A stretch of 64,000 bases of DNA from Diaporthe sp. PMI_573 (taxonomy: Eukaryota > Ascomycota > Sordariomycetes > Diaporthales > Diaporthaceae): contig JAJTUP010000001.1 of assembly GCA_021399435.1 (NCBI GenBank), positions 1,178,001 through 1,242,000 on the forward strand, given 5' to 3'. Positions 43,319-55,065 of the stretch are shown here, one piece after another; position 1 is the stretch's first letter; each line of letters starts with the position of its first letter. Under the pieces are notes generated by a model. That model ran no database searches. It was not told the origin of the DNA and worked only from the letters and a program-made list of their open reading frames with translations. The position numbers and the translations under genes are program-made.

Positions 43319-44395
43319 TTAGCCAAGCGAGCTCTTGACAGCCTCTGGGAAGGCTTCGTCAACCATGGCGAATCCAGCATCCCAGATACCAACGCCGCCG
43401 AACCCAGTGAGATTCATGTTTTTGACAGAGGTGATGGTCTTCTTGATCTCGTCAGCCGACTGGATGTTGTCGTTGGCCGCGCCCTTGCCACCTGGGACAC
43501 CAAGGAACAGCTTTGGACTGGGACTAGCCTCAGCGAACTTCTTGGCCCACGCCTGGATAGTGCTGTCGAAATCTTTGCCGCCAATTCCCTGGGGCGCGTT
43601 GTTGTAAAACTGGACGTTGACAAAGTCCAGCATGGGCAGAACGCTGTCAGGGATAGAGGATTCGGACTGGTCGAAGAAGGCGCACATTGGCTCTGCGCTC
43701 ATGAGATATTTCCTGGAAGAATCGGAGTCCATCTTGCTCCTCATCTCGGTGGCGAACTCCTTGTAGAATGACCCGTTGTCTGACTCGTTGTCCAGGTCCA
43801 GCCCGTCTAGGACGACGTCCTTGCCGAAAGGCCTAATGTCTTGCGAGTCTGTGCCTCCAAGGTAAAGGTTCCTATGGACCATCTTGTTAGTATACGTTGA
43901 GCATCTCCATCTCATTGATACATACCAGACTTGGTCAGCAGCCTCCTTGGCCTCATCCTCGCTACCGAAGGTAGCGTTCGAGAATCTCGAGTCGCCACCG
44001 AAAGAAATCATGACCTTTCTGCCCTTTTCCTGGCAGCCAGAGATCTGGTCGGCGATGCTCTTGCCTCCCTCGGGTGCCACAGTGCCATCAAACAGCTCAA
44101 AGCCCTCCTGCTTCTTCTGGGCCTCGCTCGGGCTGCCGGTATCTTTGCCCATGTTGAGCTTGGGCGGGTTCAGGCTGGTGATGAAGGCGAGGATGACGAT
44201 GTCGAAGTTATCATTTTCGCAGACCTCAGATAGGGTCGTTTTCTCTGTACTCTGGCCATAGAAAGTCATGACGCTGGTGCCGTCTCCCACCTCGCCGGCG
44301 CGCTTGACTGTGCGCTGGGGATGGTGCGGAGCATGAGGAGCAGCATGCGCAGCGCACGCGGCGACGGAGATTGCAGCGAGATTCTGGAGTCTCAT
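43319..44395 (-). CDS. GH18 chitinase (class III type), secreted
   Basis: Exons 43926-44395 and 43319-43871 (54-nt intron with TACTAAC branch) give 340 residues. A signal peptide (MRLQNLAAISVAACAAHA) and a propeptide ending in KR (likely Kex2 cut) precede the barrel. SVMTFYGQSTEKTTLSEVC is the first strand. KGRKVMISFGGDSRFSN is the conserved SxGG strand. VLDGLDLDNES is the GH18 catalytic DGxDxDxE, with Glu as proton donor. VNVQFYNNAPQG and GVGIWDAGFAM are the late strands. The enzyme should cut chitin by retention outside the cell, for wall remodelling or for feeding on fungal or arthropod chitin. No chitin-binding module is attached. Confidence 0.92.
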   Translation of the reverse strand: MRLQNLAAISVAACAAHAAPHAPHHPQRTVKRAGEVGDGTSVMTFYGQSTEKTTLSEVCENDNFDIVILAFITSLNPPKLNMGKDTGSPSEAQKKQEGFELFDGTVAPEGGKSIADQISGCQEKGRKVMISFGGDSRFSNATFGSEDEAKEAADQVWYVSMRWRCSTYTNKMVHRNLYLGGTDSQDIRPFGKDVVLDGLDLDNESDNGSFYKEFATEMRSKMDSDSSRKYLMSAEPMCAFFDQSESSIPDSVLPMLDFVNVQFYNNAPQGIGGKDFDSTIQAWAKKFAEASPSPKLFLGVPGGKGAANDNIQSADEIKKTITSVKNMNLTGFGGVGIWDAGFAMVDEAFPEAVKSSLG

Positions 44396-46064
44396 TATTA
44401 ATTAGTAGGGGGGTAATTAGTCGACGGGAGCCTGCGTCGAAGACTAAGTATTCAAATGATAGAAGATGAGTTGGTCGAAAGAAAACTGTAAAGACTGTAG
44501 GAATCCGTAAAGAATGGATCTAGCTCGCCAGGAGCTATTATCTCGTCAAGAGACAGGAAAAAGCAAGAATGTGAAGTAAGGAGATTAGATGCTGTGAGGG
44601 ATGGGGCAGAGAAGAGAAGGACACACTGCTTGGCGACGAGCAGCATCTATATACCATTTGGTCATGCATCAACAACCACACGCAAGGCGTGCCGTCGGGC
44701 TTCGGCGCCGCTCGTGTGGCACCACTTTTGGCTGTCAGCAGGTCTGCGGCGCATCAAGGGGAGACGATAATCATTGGCTTGGCCATCTTGAGCCACCACG
44801 TTTCTGTGTGTGCTGTCTGACAGACCCATGAGAGAGGACTACGCGGGACCAACGACTGCTCAAGGGGTCCCTCAAGAAACGCTAACGAGGACGGCGAGTC
44901 GAGGACGGTATACACGAAAGAATACGGCGACCGCGGATGATTGGCTCATGCATGGTCCCCAATGCACGACACGGCCGGCCACGGATCGGCGCAGCGGTGG
45001 CCGTGGCCGCAGACCGTCAGCCCACGGAAATGTTCCGGACATGGCACCATGCTCACTGGACAACAGCACCGACAACGTGGCGACCTTCCGGCCGAAAGGC
45101 CTCCAGAGTGACCCGGCTTGGCTTGTGGGGGCCAATTCGGGCCATGCCGAAACGCTCTCCACCCGCAACGGCCCTCGAGTACGGCCTCGTTTATTCACTA
45201 TTGGACTGTCGCCGCATCCTTCAAACTCATGGGTACCATGTGAGCCTACTAGCCCCTGGCGTCGTCGGATGCGTCCAGAAAATGATGAGCATCTGAAACA
45301 GGCACACATGCCCGCCTTCAACTGTCCATGTGGCCGCGACTTCGGGCGAACGATGGTTTCTCTGGAAGAACCCCGATATCCATTCCCACAGCCTCCACGT
45401 GGACTTTGCGCGACGCCTTCGAAGTTTTTCGGGCTTTCAATGATTCGTAAGCGAAGCGCGAGTCTAGATGTGATGCGCTTACGCGCTAATTTGATCATTT
45501 GCGCCATATGCAGTGTGACGATCCTGCGGACAGGCTTTCAGTAGGGGCAATTTCAAATTGCCAGGTCATCGGTGGATATAAGGCCCACTAGATCGTCTCT
45601 TACAATTGCTTGCCCGTTTTTGGGTATATTATGCAGTGCTCTGGCAAGCGTGCTTTGGGGAGTCCACCAAGTTTATGCTAGAAGCCCTCGCCGGAGCAGG
45701 GAATGCGCTCCAGCCAGAACTGAGCCTATTACATCGATCCCTACTATCACGAGCTTCCTCAATTTCGCTAGCGGATGAGGTTCGTAAACTCCTACTTATG
45801 TAGTTATGCTTCTTGCCCCTGCGGTCCGAGGTTTAAGCAATTCCGAGAACGACGCCACGCATGCTGTCAGCTTACTTCTTTTTTGTTGATGATGCGATCG
45901 CGAGTCAAATTATGGAAAAGGGAACCACGACTTGAGCGGAGTGAGCGGAGACACAGACAGGTCATATAAAATATTGTAGTCCACCCATAAGTCGGTGCTC
46001 ATCAAGTGAGCTGCCTCAGAAGCAACTCAGCACCCATATTCTTACATATCATCAGGCAGATTAT
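44396..46064. other. Long intergenic region, no gene seen
   Basis: Overlapping long frames on both strands at 44810-45540 have the Arg/Pro/Gly-rich composition of shadow frames in GC-rich DNA, with no domain or splice structure. It includes the chitinase promoter at its left end. Confidence 0.4.
45965..45970 (+). promoter_or_regulatory. TATA box of the esterase gene
   Basis: TATAAA lies 105 bp before the ATG at 46070. Confidence 0.4.
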
Positions 46065-46069
46065 TGACG

Positions 46070-47148
46070 ATGTCTGCACTTTCCATACCGTACCTTGACC
46101 CTCTGAACCAGGCCTTGGCAAATATCACCTCGGCTGATATTCTCGCGAGTCTCACCCTTCCTGAGTATCTCGCAATATTTGGTCCCTCCCAGCAACACGA
46201 AAAGCTGCCAGGTGTAGACCGAAGCAACTTCACCGTACCTATCGAGGGCGGCGTGGAGCTGTGGGTGTATAAAAGCGAAGAGATAACCGGGGACGATCTG
46301 CTACCATACATATATTTCATCCACGGCGGCGGATGGTCTGTAGGAAGGTGCGTGAACCAGATGGACCAGCGAGGCTCGGGCTGACTCGGTGTGTTCCAAT
46401 AGCATCGAAGAATATGACAGCATCGTGAGAGACCTCGCTCTCCGAACCGGCTTCCCGGTCGTGTTTCCGGAGTACACTCTTGCGCCAGAAGTCCAGTTCC
46501 CTGTGCAACACGAGCAGTGTTACGAGTCCCTCAAGTGGTTGACCGAGAATGGCGAGACGCTTGGGCTCCAGGGAACAAACTTCACCATCGCAGGGGACAG
46601 TGCAGGTGGTACGTTAAACACTAAATACCATTCCCTTGGTGATACCCAGGCATGCTGACTCGGTCACAGGCCATCTGGCAGCCGGTCTAAATATAATGTC
46701 CATCGAGAAAAAGGACTTCACAATCCCCTTCAACGTGCTGATCAGCCCCATAACCTCAACGGACACCACCGCGCCGCCCACCCTCTCTGAGTACGAGCTC
46801 TTCCGTGGCCCATTCATCTCGGTACCGATCCTGCGCGGCATGGCAGATTTCTACATACCGCGCCAGGAGGATCGGATCACACCGATTGGGTCGCCACGGT
46901 CCATGCCGGACGAGCTCGCGGCCCAGTTCCCACCGACACTCATTGTAGTCAGCAGCGCGGACGTGCTGCGCTCCGGCGGAGAGCTGCTCGGGGAGAAGCT
47001 CCAGGGGCAGGGGGTTGACTGTGCGGTTGTCATTGGTCATGGGCAACTTCATGATACTGTTGTTTCGGAGGCGGCGAGGGGGGGTTCTACGCCCAAGGCG
47101 CTGATGACTCTTATTGCTGGTGAGATCAAGCAGAGGCTGGCTGGTTAA
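46070..47148 (+). CDS. HSL-family alpha/beta-hydrolase (esterase)
   Basis: Exons 46070-46347, 46403-46608 and 46670-47148 (introns 55 and 61 nt) give 320 residues. The ATG at 46070 is used because the in-frame codon further upstream is TTG. HGGGWSVGS is the oxyanion-hole HGGG motif of the hormone-sensitive-lipase type, completed across intron 1. FTIAGDSAGGHLAAGL is the nucleophile elbow (Ser), completed across intron 2. SSADVLRSGGELLGEKL supplies the Asp, and IGHGQLHDTV the His. No signal peptide is evident, so it is probably intracellular. It should hydrolyse short-chain or aromatic esters; the natural substrate is unknown. Confidence 0.88.
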
Positions 47149-47348
47149 AAGGTTCGCGTCACAAGCGGCAAGTATGAGATGGTGGCCACTTCTGAGCATT
47201 TCGGAAGCTATTTAGCACAAGGAGTAGGATGATGAGGACGAGGTGTTGGTCAAGTAAAGCCTTTCAGCCGTCTTCGCAACACCAATTCCTCTCATCGCTC
47301 TTCCACAGTCATATATACAAGAAGGCAACCCCCATACAAAATATCTCT

Positions 47349-48157
47349 TCAGCCAGTCCACAGCGCCGGGCCAGGCATCGCGTAGCTCGTAATGGTAGTG
47401 TAAGGGTTGAAGTAGATACCCGGGTCGGTGTTCTTGTACAGCGCCGTGCCCGCGGTGCCCGAAGGATTGGCTGTTCCCGATCCCGTGATCTTGATGTTGA
47501 AGCACTGCGGGTAGTTTTGCGCGCCGTTGAGCGAGCCAGCGCCGTGCAAGGCGATGATCTCGTGACGGAAGACGTAGTTGCCGGCGGCCAGCGACTTGGG
47601 CACCGTGGTGGTCCACTTGCCGCCCTGGTCGATCAGCGTCTGGGACGCCCACTTCTGGGTGCTGTAGTTGACTGTGAGACAATGAGTTAGCAAAAGAGTT
47701 CATGGAGATGTTGGCAAATTCCAGACATATACAACTTACTTCCAACAGCCTCGATCTTGACCCACTTCAGCTGCGACTTGTCGGCCTTTGTGCAGTCCCC
47801 GGCGCACTTCGCGACGTAGGTGAGGATGGGCCCGTAGGGGTGCGGCCATGTAGCGGGCCACTGGAACTCGACTTTTCCTCCGGCTGAAACCGTCGTCGAG
47901 AGCGTGCCGGGCGTGGCGTTGATGTGGCAGTTGATGTCCTGCGTGCCGTAGTTGTTGGGTGCCACGAAGCCACTGTCGAGGTTCTCGGCGTACCAGGCAG
48001 CAATGTTGGGGACGGGTTGGCCGTTCTTCTTCGCATAGTAGTAATCGAGGATGAAGCCCTGGTTTTGGACCCCATCCGTCTTGAATGTTGTCACCATGCC
48101 ATGGCCGAGCACGATGGCGGCGAGGCCGCTCACCAAGAGGGCAACTGACGCGATCAT
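47349..48157 (-). CDS. AA9 lytic polysaccharide monooxygenase
   Basis: Exons 47740-48157 and 47349-47671 (68-nt intron, phase 1) give 246 residues, the AA9 catalytic domain alone with no cellulose-binding module. The signal peptide ends in VLG, leaving an N-terminal His (HGMVTTF), which is required for the copper histidine brace. [13 protein letters not shown] fits the H-x(1,2)-G-P-x3-Y motif with the second His. [20 protein letters not shown] fits the P-x(4,5)-G-x-Y-x-x-R-x-E-x4-H motif. [14 protein letters not shown] provides the axial Tyr region. Secreted AA9 enzymes oxidatively cut cellulose or hemicellulose and support plant biomass use. The gene converges with the esterase gene. Confidence 0.93.
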
Positions 48158-48954
48158 TGCTATTGTACTGGTTCTGAGACGGGTTGGAGGAGACGCCGGT
48201 GAGGATGAGTGTCTACCTTTTCTCAAGCGCAATGGCCTTGCATTTATCAATTTCAAGGGGCTCCCCGATCGGCAGTCCAGCCCGGCGATGGGTTGACAGC
48301 CGCCATGCAACCTCTGCCTCGTGGGGGCACGTGGACATGCCGATGCCGAGAAGCGTCCTTATCACATTTCCGTACGACGCTACTAGTGGGATGGAAGATG
48401 TTAAGTGGTCTTTTCAACCCTCTATCGACCAACTGATTGAATATTCCGGAATTGCCTCGACCGCGGCGCCGAAAAGAGTTAATTCGGGGACGCAGCGCCC
48501 GCAGTCTGGTGTCTTGGCATTGCACAAAAATGCGCTGTGCTTGGTTGTTTCTAGGCGGCTTTAATATGGATAAAACGGGCCGCTTTTGCGCCGCAGGAAG
48601 GGAATGGAACTCATTGCGGCACAATCGTTAAATGTTTTGGTCGAAGTTAGCCCTTATGCGTTGTCTCAGTGCTTACCGGTGCAGTCAATCTCATGACAAC
48701 CATTCTGCGACTTGGAACTATTAACACCAGCAGTTCCCCAGGTTGCGAATGTCAGCGACGATTTGGAGGTCAACGCCCTTGAGAGCTCCATTTACCATCC
48801 TATGGAATACCGATCTAAGAGTAGCCCCAAGAATAAATTTGCCGTCTGCATGGTAATGAGTACAGACAGTTTGTGGCACACTGGTGGCAGTAATCGGAGT
48901 CTTTCTGTTCCAAATATATGCACACAGCGAACTCGGATCTCCTTCTGTGGAAGC
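48158..48954. other. Intergenic region, LPMO promoter
   Basis: No gene recognised. It contains the upstream region of the LPMO gene and the 3' flank of the HET gene. Confidence 0.4.
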
Positions 48955-50590
48955 TCAAACAAAATCCAGCCGAATCGCATATGACGAACCAGGATTTTGC
49001 CGTTTACAAATACCAGTTTTGATTTGATCGTCATCCGTAAAGCCTGTCGTCTGTTCTCCGCGGTCCAGGATGTTGCAAAGTAAAAGGTCCTCCGTATCCC
49101 AGAAAATGTGGAAATTAGAATCAGCAGATCCCGTAGAACGAAATGGATCGAGGGTACCTTGGCCCATGATAGAGCTGGCAAAGCCATCAGATAGCTCTCC
49201 TAGCACCAGAAGCCCGAAGTAATAGCTGGGCTCTGGATCTATCTGCAGTATCCAGTTACCTGCTTCGACCCAGGGCGGAAGGGAGGCTTTAGATTTAATA
49301 TTGGCCGGAAATTTCCAAAGCGAGAACGACGGATTGCGGCTGATGAAATGTTCACTTGTGAGACGCCAGCCCTTTGCCAGGCTCCGCATCTGCGTCGACG
49401 AAGCATCTATCGGTAGTCGTAAGCTCGCCAAAGCTTTTTCCGGGGTACCACTACGGGCCTCGATTGCGTCGAGCACGCCCTCAGATCGATCGCCCAGATT
49501 TAACAGGCGTGCGATATTATGGCATATTTCAGACGGATCCAGATGCTCGTCTATTCTGTGCAAAATGTCGAACATGGGTCGTACAAAGTCCAAAGCGACT
49601 TCGAGATCGGGTTTGGTGTAGTCTGGGACAGGGGGCACAATATCACCCCAATCGAAGATCGGTATTATACCGTACAACTTGTCCCTGCTGTGTGTGCTCT
49701 GTAAATGTGACACCCTGAATAAAGCACTTTTCAAGTGAGCAGAATCAACTCTGCCAGTGATGAAAATTAAATTCGAAAGCATGTTCTCTGCTGATCCCCG
49801 ATCTTCGACGGTGTGGGTGGACCACTGCTCGTAGACGCCAAACGAACGAGACAAGGATCGAGAGTGGCTTCGAACGCGGGTTCAGAATAGCCCCATGCAA
49901 GTGGAGGTACACTCTAAGTACGTCCTCTTTAGGCGCAATATCTGGGCCACACACAAGGTTGGACTCTTTGGCATTTCTGAGCTCCTGGACAACCCATAGT
50001 CGACTGAAATATGGCCGTTTCGCGAAATCAAGTGCAGCATGGAGGAATCGGTAGGCGGTAGAAATTCCATGTCTTCGAAATATTATGCGAAAGATATTGG
50101 AATCGTATCGCACCTTCTTGAAAATGCCGTTGGCCCAGGCGAGTTTCCGATAGAAGAAAAGGCTGTCATCAGCATGGTCACCCACGCAAGCCAAAACATG
50201 GTCAGCCGATTTATAAATCATCCCCATCATGGCGACCTGCTTGCCCTTTTCCTCAAGGTTTCCTTGGTCAATACAGACAGCATCGACCCAATAGTAGCAG
50301 CTCTTCCCATACCAGTAGGCCTGCTTCAAGGCGAATTCACAGTTCATGCGCACTCGGAATGTCTTATCATTGATGAGGATAGTTATGTTCGACTCGAGAT
50401 CTCCCCACGTATAGGAGATAGCATGATACGAAGGCATGGCGTCGACTGGCCATGTTGCCATCCTACACCGAATCTTGATGGTCTCGGAGTAGTTGTCGTC
50501 GAGGACCTCCAGCAGCCTTATGTGATTCGCGGCGTCGGGAAGAGCGTCATGCTTGAAATAGCTAGCATTCGCACGACTGGGAGCCTCCAT
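48955..50590 (-). CDS. HET-domain protein, with a frame break or unresolved intron
   Basis: The ATG at 50590 opens a frame with the three HET blocks: MPSYHAISYTWGD at about residue 52, YYWVDAVCIDQGNLEEKGKQ at about 100, and RPYFSRLWVVQELRNA at about 195. HET proteins drive heterokaryon-incompatibility cell death and other self/non-self responses. Between 49881 and 49745 the coding signal passes to another frame, which continues with THSRDKLYGIIPIFDWGD (the usual RDKxYGxL block) and ends at 48955. No intron with good signals bridges the change: a GTGTAC or GTACTT donor near 49917 is weak. So it is either a non-canonical intron or a real frameshift. If intact, the protein would be about 530-560 residues. 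Confidence 0.75.
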
Positions 50591-52481
50591 GATGATTTGC
50601 CGAATGCTGTGACCGGGGAATATGGCAGGAGCATCGACTGGCGGACACCAGGAAGTCAGAAGGACTTCGAATATGGAGGTTTGCGCGCTATATATTACGG
50701 GGATAGATAAGACAGACTCAGCGTGAGTATATATCAGAAAGCCTCAAATGCTTGACAACCAAGACGATGATGAAAAGCCCGCGTTGATGATAGCGGTCTT
50801 GGATTGGGAAGAGGTCAGCGGCTGAAGGCCGCGTTGGAAGTCGTCTGGAAGCGGGGTCCGTCAGGTTGACTGACAGCTGAAAAGTGGCTGCCCTAGATCA
50901 GCCCAAACTTCTAGGCAATTCCATTGGCTGTGCTAAATACATGTCAGGTGGGTTATACAGCATAAGCCCGTACTTTCTTACGTAATCTGATCTGTTTGAG
51001 AAAGGCAAGAATGACGAAAATGAGAGAAGAGAGGTAGCGAAGAGAAGGAAGTATGTATTAAAATTAAGTTGGCCTCTCTGTATTCAGGTGGTTGGCTATG
51101 CGTGATCATAAGGTCTGACGTATCGTGGCGATTTGAAAAGGGCTTCATATGCTGCTATCGAAGAAAATGCGTTGTCAACCAGTTTGGTTTCGGAAGAGCT
51201 TAGCTGTGGCCTAGTTGCAGGCCTCGCCGGTCATGAAACTGTGCACCAGCGGATAGTGAGACTGATGTCGTGATTTCTTAGATAAACGGTAAGACGCTAG
51301 GACAGGTCTATGAAGATGTGGCCTCCCTCGCCTTCGAATGGGTTAAATAGAAATAATTCATCATCTATTCTATTCGAATTCTCAGATTGAGGACATGCGG
51401 CGAAGCCAATTGAAGGTCGCCGGGGAGGTTAGGAGGGTGGCCGTGCAGGCAGGTTTTGCTTGGTGTATGCGACGTGGATTGAGGCGATGTAAGAGGGCGG
51501 ACGTTGAAGCATATTGACGTGCTTTTCACAGCGTCTCATGGCAACCATTTTATCTCGGTGGTTGTGATCGACTAGCGAGGACTTCGCATGGCTCATCTTC
51601 CCAGGATGCTTTACATGCCTGCAACGACGGCAGGGAAGACTCTTGTGGCAGCACAAGGCTCAGCTTCAGCCACTTGGTAACATAGATCCTGACTAATTCC
51701 AGCAGTTAAATCCAACGCGGTGGAACGATCAACTCGAATAAGAGGTAGGTGTGGCCAGCCTGAGCTGTTCGATTCGGCATTGCTGCTCGTAGCTTGACAT
51801 CAGCTGGATGGCCGACGTCATGAATATTGGACCTAATCCAGTCTTTTCCACCAAAACTTTGCACGCCATTTCCGTCAAGGTGAGCATTGGATCCCAAATC
51901 CTGCTTATTTCCTATGCAGGGAAGTGTTGTCATCGCCCTCTGCCTTCAGCTGTCCTTGCTGCGGCTCAGGCAGGAAGCACCAGGCAGGGAAATAATTATC
52001 CAATGGGACGTCTTCCCGGATCCCAGAATCCGAGAGTGATGAGCTGCCGATATTTCCAGAAGCATTCTGCCACGGCCTGTGCTAACTGTGCATTGTATCT
52101 AAGACTCTCACCAAGCCCAAAGCGGCGATAGCGTCCCTCGCACCGGACCCACCCAGTGCGATGCCAAGCACTCGCGGCTCAGCCCGGCACAAGCCACAGT
52201 CATTTTGAATTCCTTCCTGCTCGGACTCCATTTGACGTCTCGCTCGGATTTGATTGTCGAATGCGATGTGTCCACATAGTATTCGTTTACAAGCATCCCT
52301 GCTCGACAATTCAGACATGGACTGAGCGACTGACCTAGGGCGCAACTGAGTTACCCACATGGACCATGATATTTATGGGACAGGTACGCGATTTTCAGGC
52401 TACAGGTACCATGTGGCTCAGATGAGGATGACACGACAGAGCGGCGATTACAGTACTTGTCAATTTCACAATGCCCCAGTT
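50591..52481. other. Long intergenic region, no gene seen
   Basis: About 1.9 kb without a supportable gene. It includes the HET promoter on the left. A short minus-strand segment at about 52090-52180 superficially resembles a lysophospholipase loop but lacks its motif. Confidence 0.4.
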
Positions 52482-52487
52482 TATAAA
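52482..52487 (+). promoter_or_regulatory. TATA box of the beta-lactamase-like gene
   Basis: TATAAA lies 95 bp before the ATG at 52577, the same distance as for the SurE-like and esterase genes. Confidence 0.5.
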
Positions 52488-52576
52488 GGCCTCGGTCTCG
52501 ATATCCTCAGCGACGGTTTGTTACCTCAATACCGCCTTCTGCTTTTCCATATTCACCGGAGCTCTGCATCTCTAAC

Positions 52577-54368
52577 ATGCCATTCTCTCTCAGAACCGCC
52601 TTGGGGCTGTTTGTAGCAGCATCTGCCGCCACAGATGTCTATACACAGCCATGCCCACTGTATGGCCAGAACTATCCGGCACCCACAAGTCTGGCCACCA
52701 GCAAGCACGTTGAAGCGGCAGTAAAGTCAGCCCTGGAGCAGCTCTTTAAGGCGAGGAACGAGACGACAGTATACGGCCCGCTCGATACCGAGACCACCGC
52801 ATTCTCCTTGGATTTCTACTCCCTCGACGAGGACAGCCTTTTCAGCCATCACTACACTCCAGCCCAACTGCTGAGCCAGCGTACAGCCGGCGTGGATGAA
52901 GTTGACTCAGATACCGTCTACCGCGTGGGAAGTGTCTCCAAACTCTGGACCGTCTACCTGTATCTACTGGCAGCCGGCGACGAGTCTTGGAATGACCCAA
53001 TCACGAGGTTCATCCCTGAGCTTCAGGAGATAGCCCAGGCACAGGAGTTGGACCCCACGAGCGATGTTGATTGGGAGTCAATCACAGTCGGGGCACTGGC
53101 TAGCCACCTCGCTGGCATCGGAAGGGACCCGACGCACGCAGCAGCCTTGAGCAAGGTCTTTGGAGACCTTGGTATACCGAGCCAGACTGACAACTCGAGC
53201 TCCTCGTGCGGTGATCCATCATTGGTCACTCTTCCCTGCAATCGGTCTCGTTAGTGTTTTCCTTGTCAAGTCCAGCTACCGCTGCTTATGTTACTTATTC
53301 TGACCCAAAAAAAAAGAATTCTTTACAGACTTTCCGACACAGCACCCCATCGTCGCCTCGTACGAGACACCAGTCTACTCAAACTCCGCGTTCCAGATCC
53401 TGGGATACGCCCTCGAAAATATCACTGGTCAATCAATGAACGACCTTTTCGACCAGCACCTCATCGAGTCCCTCAATCTCACCTCGACATCATACCATGT
53501 TCCAGATAGCCCTGACAGTTCGATCATCCCATATAATACCTCAATTAGCTGGTGGTTCGCCGACCTCCTCGACCTCACCCCAGCAGGCGGCTACTTCAGC
53601 ACCATAAATGACATGCGCAAGATCGGCAAGGCAATGCTCGGATCAACCCAGCTCGATCCCGCCGTGACGAGGCGCTGGATGAAGCCGCACTCCTTCCTCT
53701 CCAACCGGGATGCAGCGGCCGGCGCGCCGTGGGAGATCTACCGCGCGCCGGGCGACCCGTCAATTATGATGATGACCAAGGCGGGCGACCTGGGCATGTA
53801 CTCCTCGTACGTGGTCCTGATCTCCGAGCTCAAGATTGGGTTCACCGTGATCTCGGCGGGCGAGTCCGCGACCGACAACACTCGGATACTGGGCGACATC
53901 CTGTTAGACACGTTCGTGCCGGCTGTGCTAGCTACGGCTAGGGACGAGGCCGCCGAGGTGTATGCGGCGTCTTTCTCGGACGAGGCGACTGGTTCGAGTA
54001 TCACTCTGTTGCAGAATGATACTCAGCCAGGTCTGCTTGTGGATGAATGGTTGTTTGGCGGGCAGGACGTGCTTTCGCTGCTTGGCAAGCTCAAAGGCGC
54101 AAACATTACCGCTCGGCTATACTATTCCGGCTTGGAGGCCGAGACGTCCAATGGAACTATCAGTTCTTGGAGGGCTCTTTACCAGACCCTAACCAGAAAG
54201 GTTGGGCCGGGACCTTTGTCCCCCATATGCGACTCCTGGTTCACTGTAGATGGGCTTACATACGGCGGAGTGGGCTTGGATGAGTTCCTGGTCACGACGG
54301 TGGAGGGTAAAGCAACCAGTATTGTGCCGAGGTTGTTGGGGGTTCCCATGGTGAGGAGTCAGAGCTAG
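52577..54368 (+). CDS. Secreted beta-lactamase-like serine hydrolase (class C/LACTB type)
   Basis: Exons 52577-53249 and 53329-54368 (79-nt intron, GTTAGT...TTTACAG) give 570 residues. A signal peptide (MPFSLRTALGLFVAASAA) precedes the domain. VYRVGSVSKLWTVYLYLLAA holds the S-x-x-K nucleophile and base. ETPVYSNSAFQILGYALENI holds the Y-x-N motif, and TPAGGYFSTINDMRKIGKAM follows the family order. A C-terminal region of about 190 residues (from about 390) with N-glycosylation sites looks like the beta-sandwich found in fungal members. Such enzymes are usually esterases or peptidases, and some open mycotoxin lactone or amide rings. The intron contains an A9 run. Confidence 0.85.
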
Positions 54369-55065
54369 ACGGAAATTTTTTGAGATTTGAAAGCTCCCTG
54401 TAAATTACACCCAACGTAATTCTATCGTCGTACGCGTTTATGATTAGTTTCGTTTTTTATTCTGAGCCATTGTGCCCGACGTGGTACCCTCAGCTTGTGG
54501 TGCAGTTGACGTGGAACTTGGACCCTGATACTCGTACCTCCCTGTGGCTGACCGAAACGGGAGTGCCACGCATGACGCATAACATGTGATTGGCCATTCT
54601 CATGCGGTGTTCCACTATCGTGCCACGCGGCCGAGGGACGTACCTCGGCCGCAAGATCACACTGATTATCCCACAGCACAGGGGGTTCCATTCTTGGGGC
54701 CTCATATTACAACAGGCCATTTTGCATGGTTTGAAAACACAGGATGTGGTTGAATTGAAGACAGCCCGATGGTGAATCCTCCTACAGCAGTTTACCCTAG
54801 GACAACTTACATTACTGAAGCTACTACATTTAGTATTCGAAGCAAGATAAATCTGTGGGACTTGATCCTGAAGGGGGCCGGCCAACGGTTATGCCGCAAG
54901 CTTTCATCTCATTGGGGTATTTCAAATCACACCTTAATCGCAGGAAGTTTGGTAATTGTACATTTTGTTTTCGTATTGCCGGAGGAACCTCTCCGCAATG
55001 TGGTTGACCGACCCGACAACTGCAGACTGAGTTGCTAGAAGTACTCCTCGTTGCCTCGCCTACGT
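54369..55065. other. Intergenic region between converging genes
   Basis: No gene recognised on either strand. Confidence 0.4.

Noticed and set aside
44810..45544. Long overlapping frames on both strands (over 200 residues each)
   Set aside because: Composition is Arg/Pro/Gly-rich on both strands, there is no domain, no start context and no intron pattern; typical of GC-rich non-coding DNA.
52082..52180. LGIALGGSGARDAIAALGLV-like minus-strand segment suggesting a phospholipase nucleophile loop
   Set aside because: The required GGG-Y/x-R or G-x-S-x-G motif is absent, the rest of the frame is unlike the family and no other exon was found.
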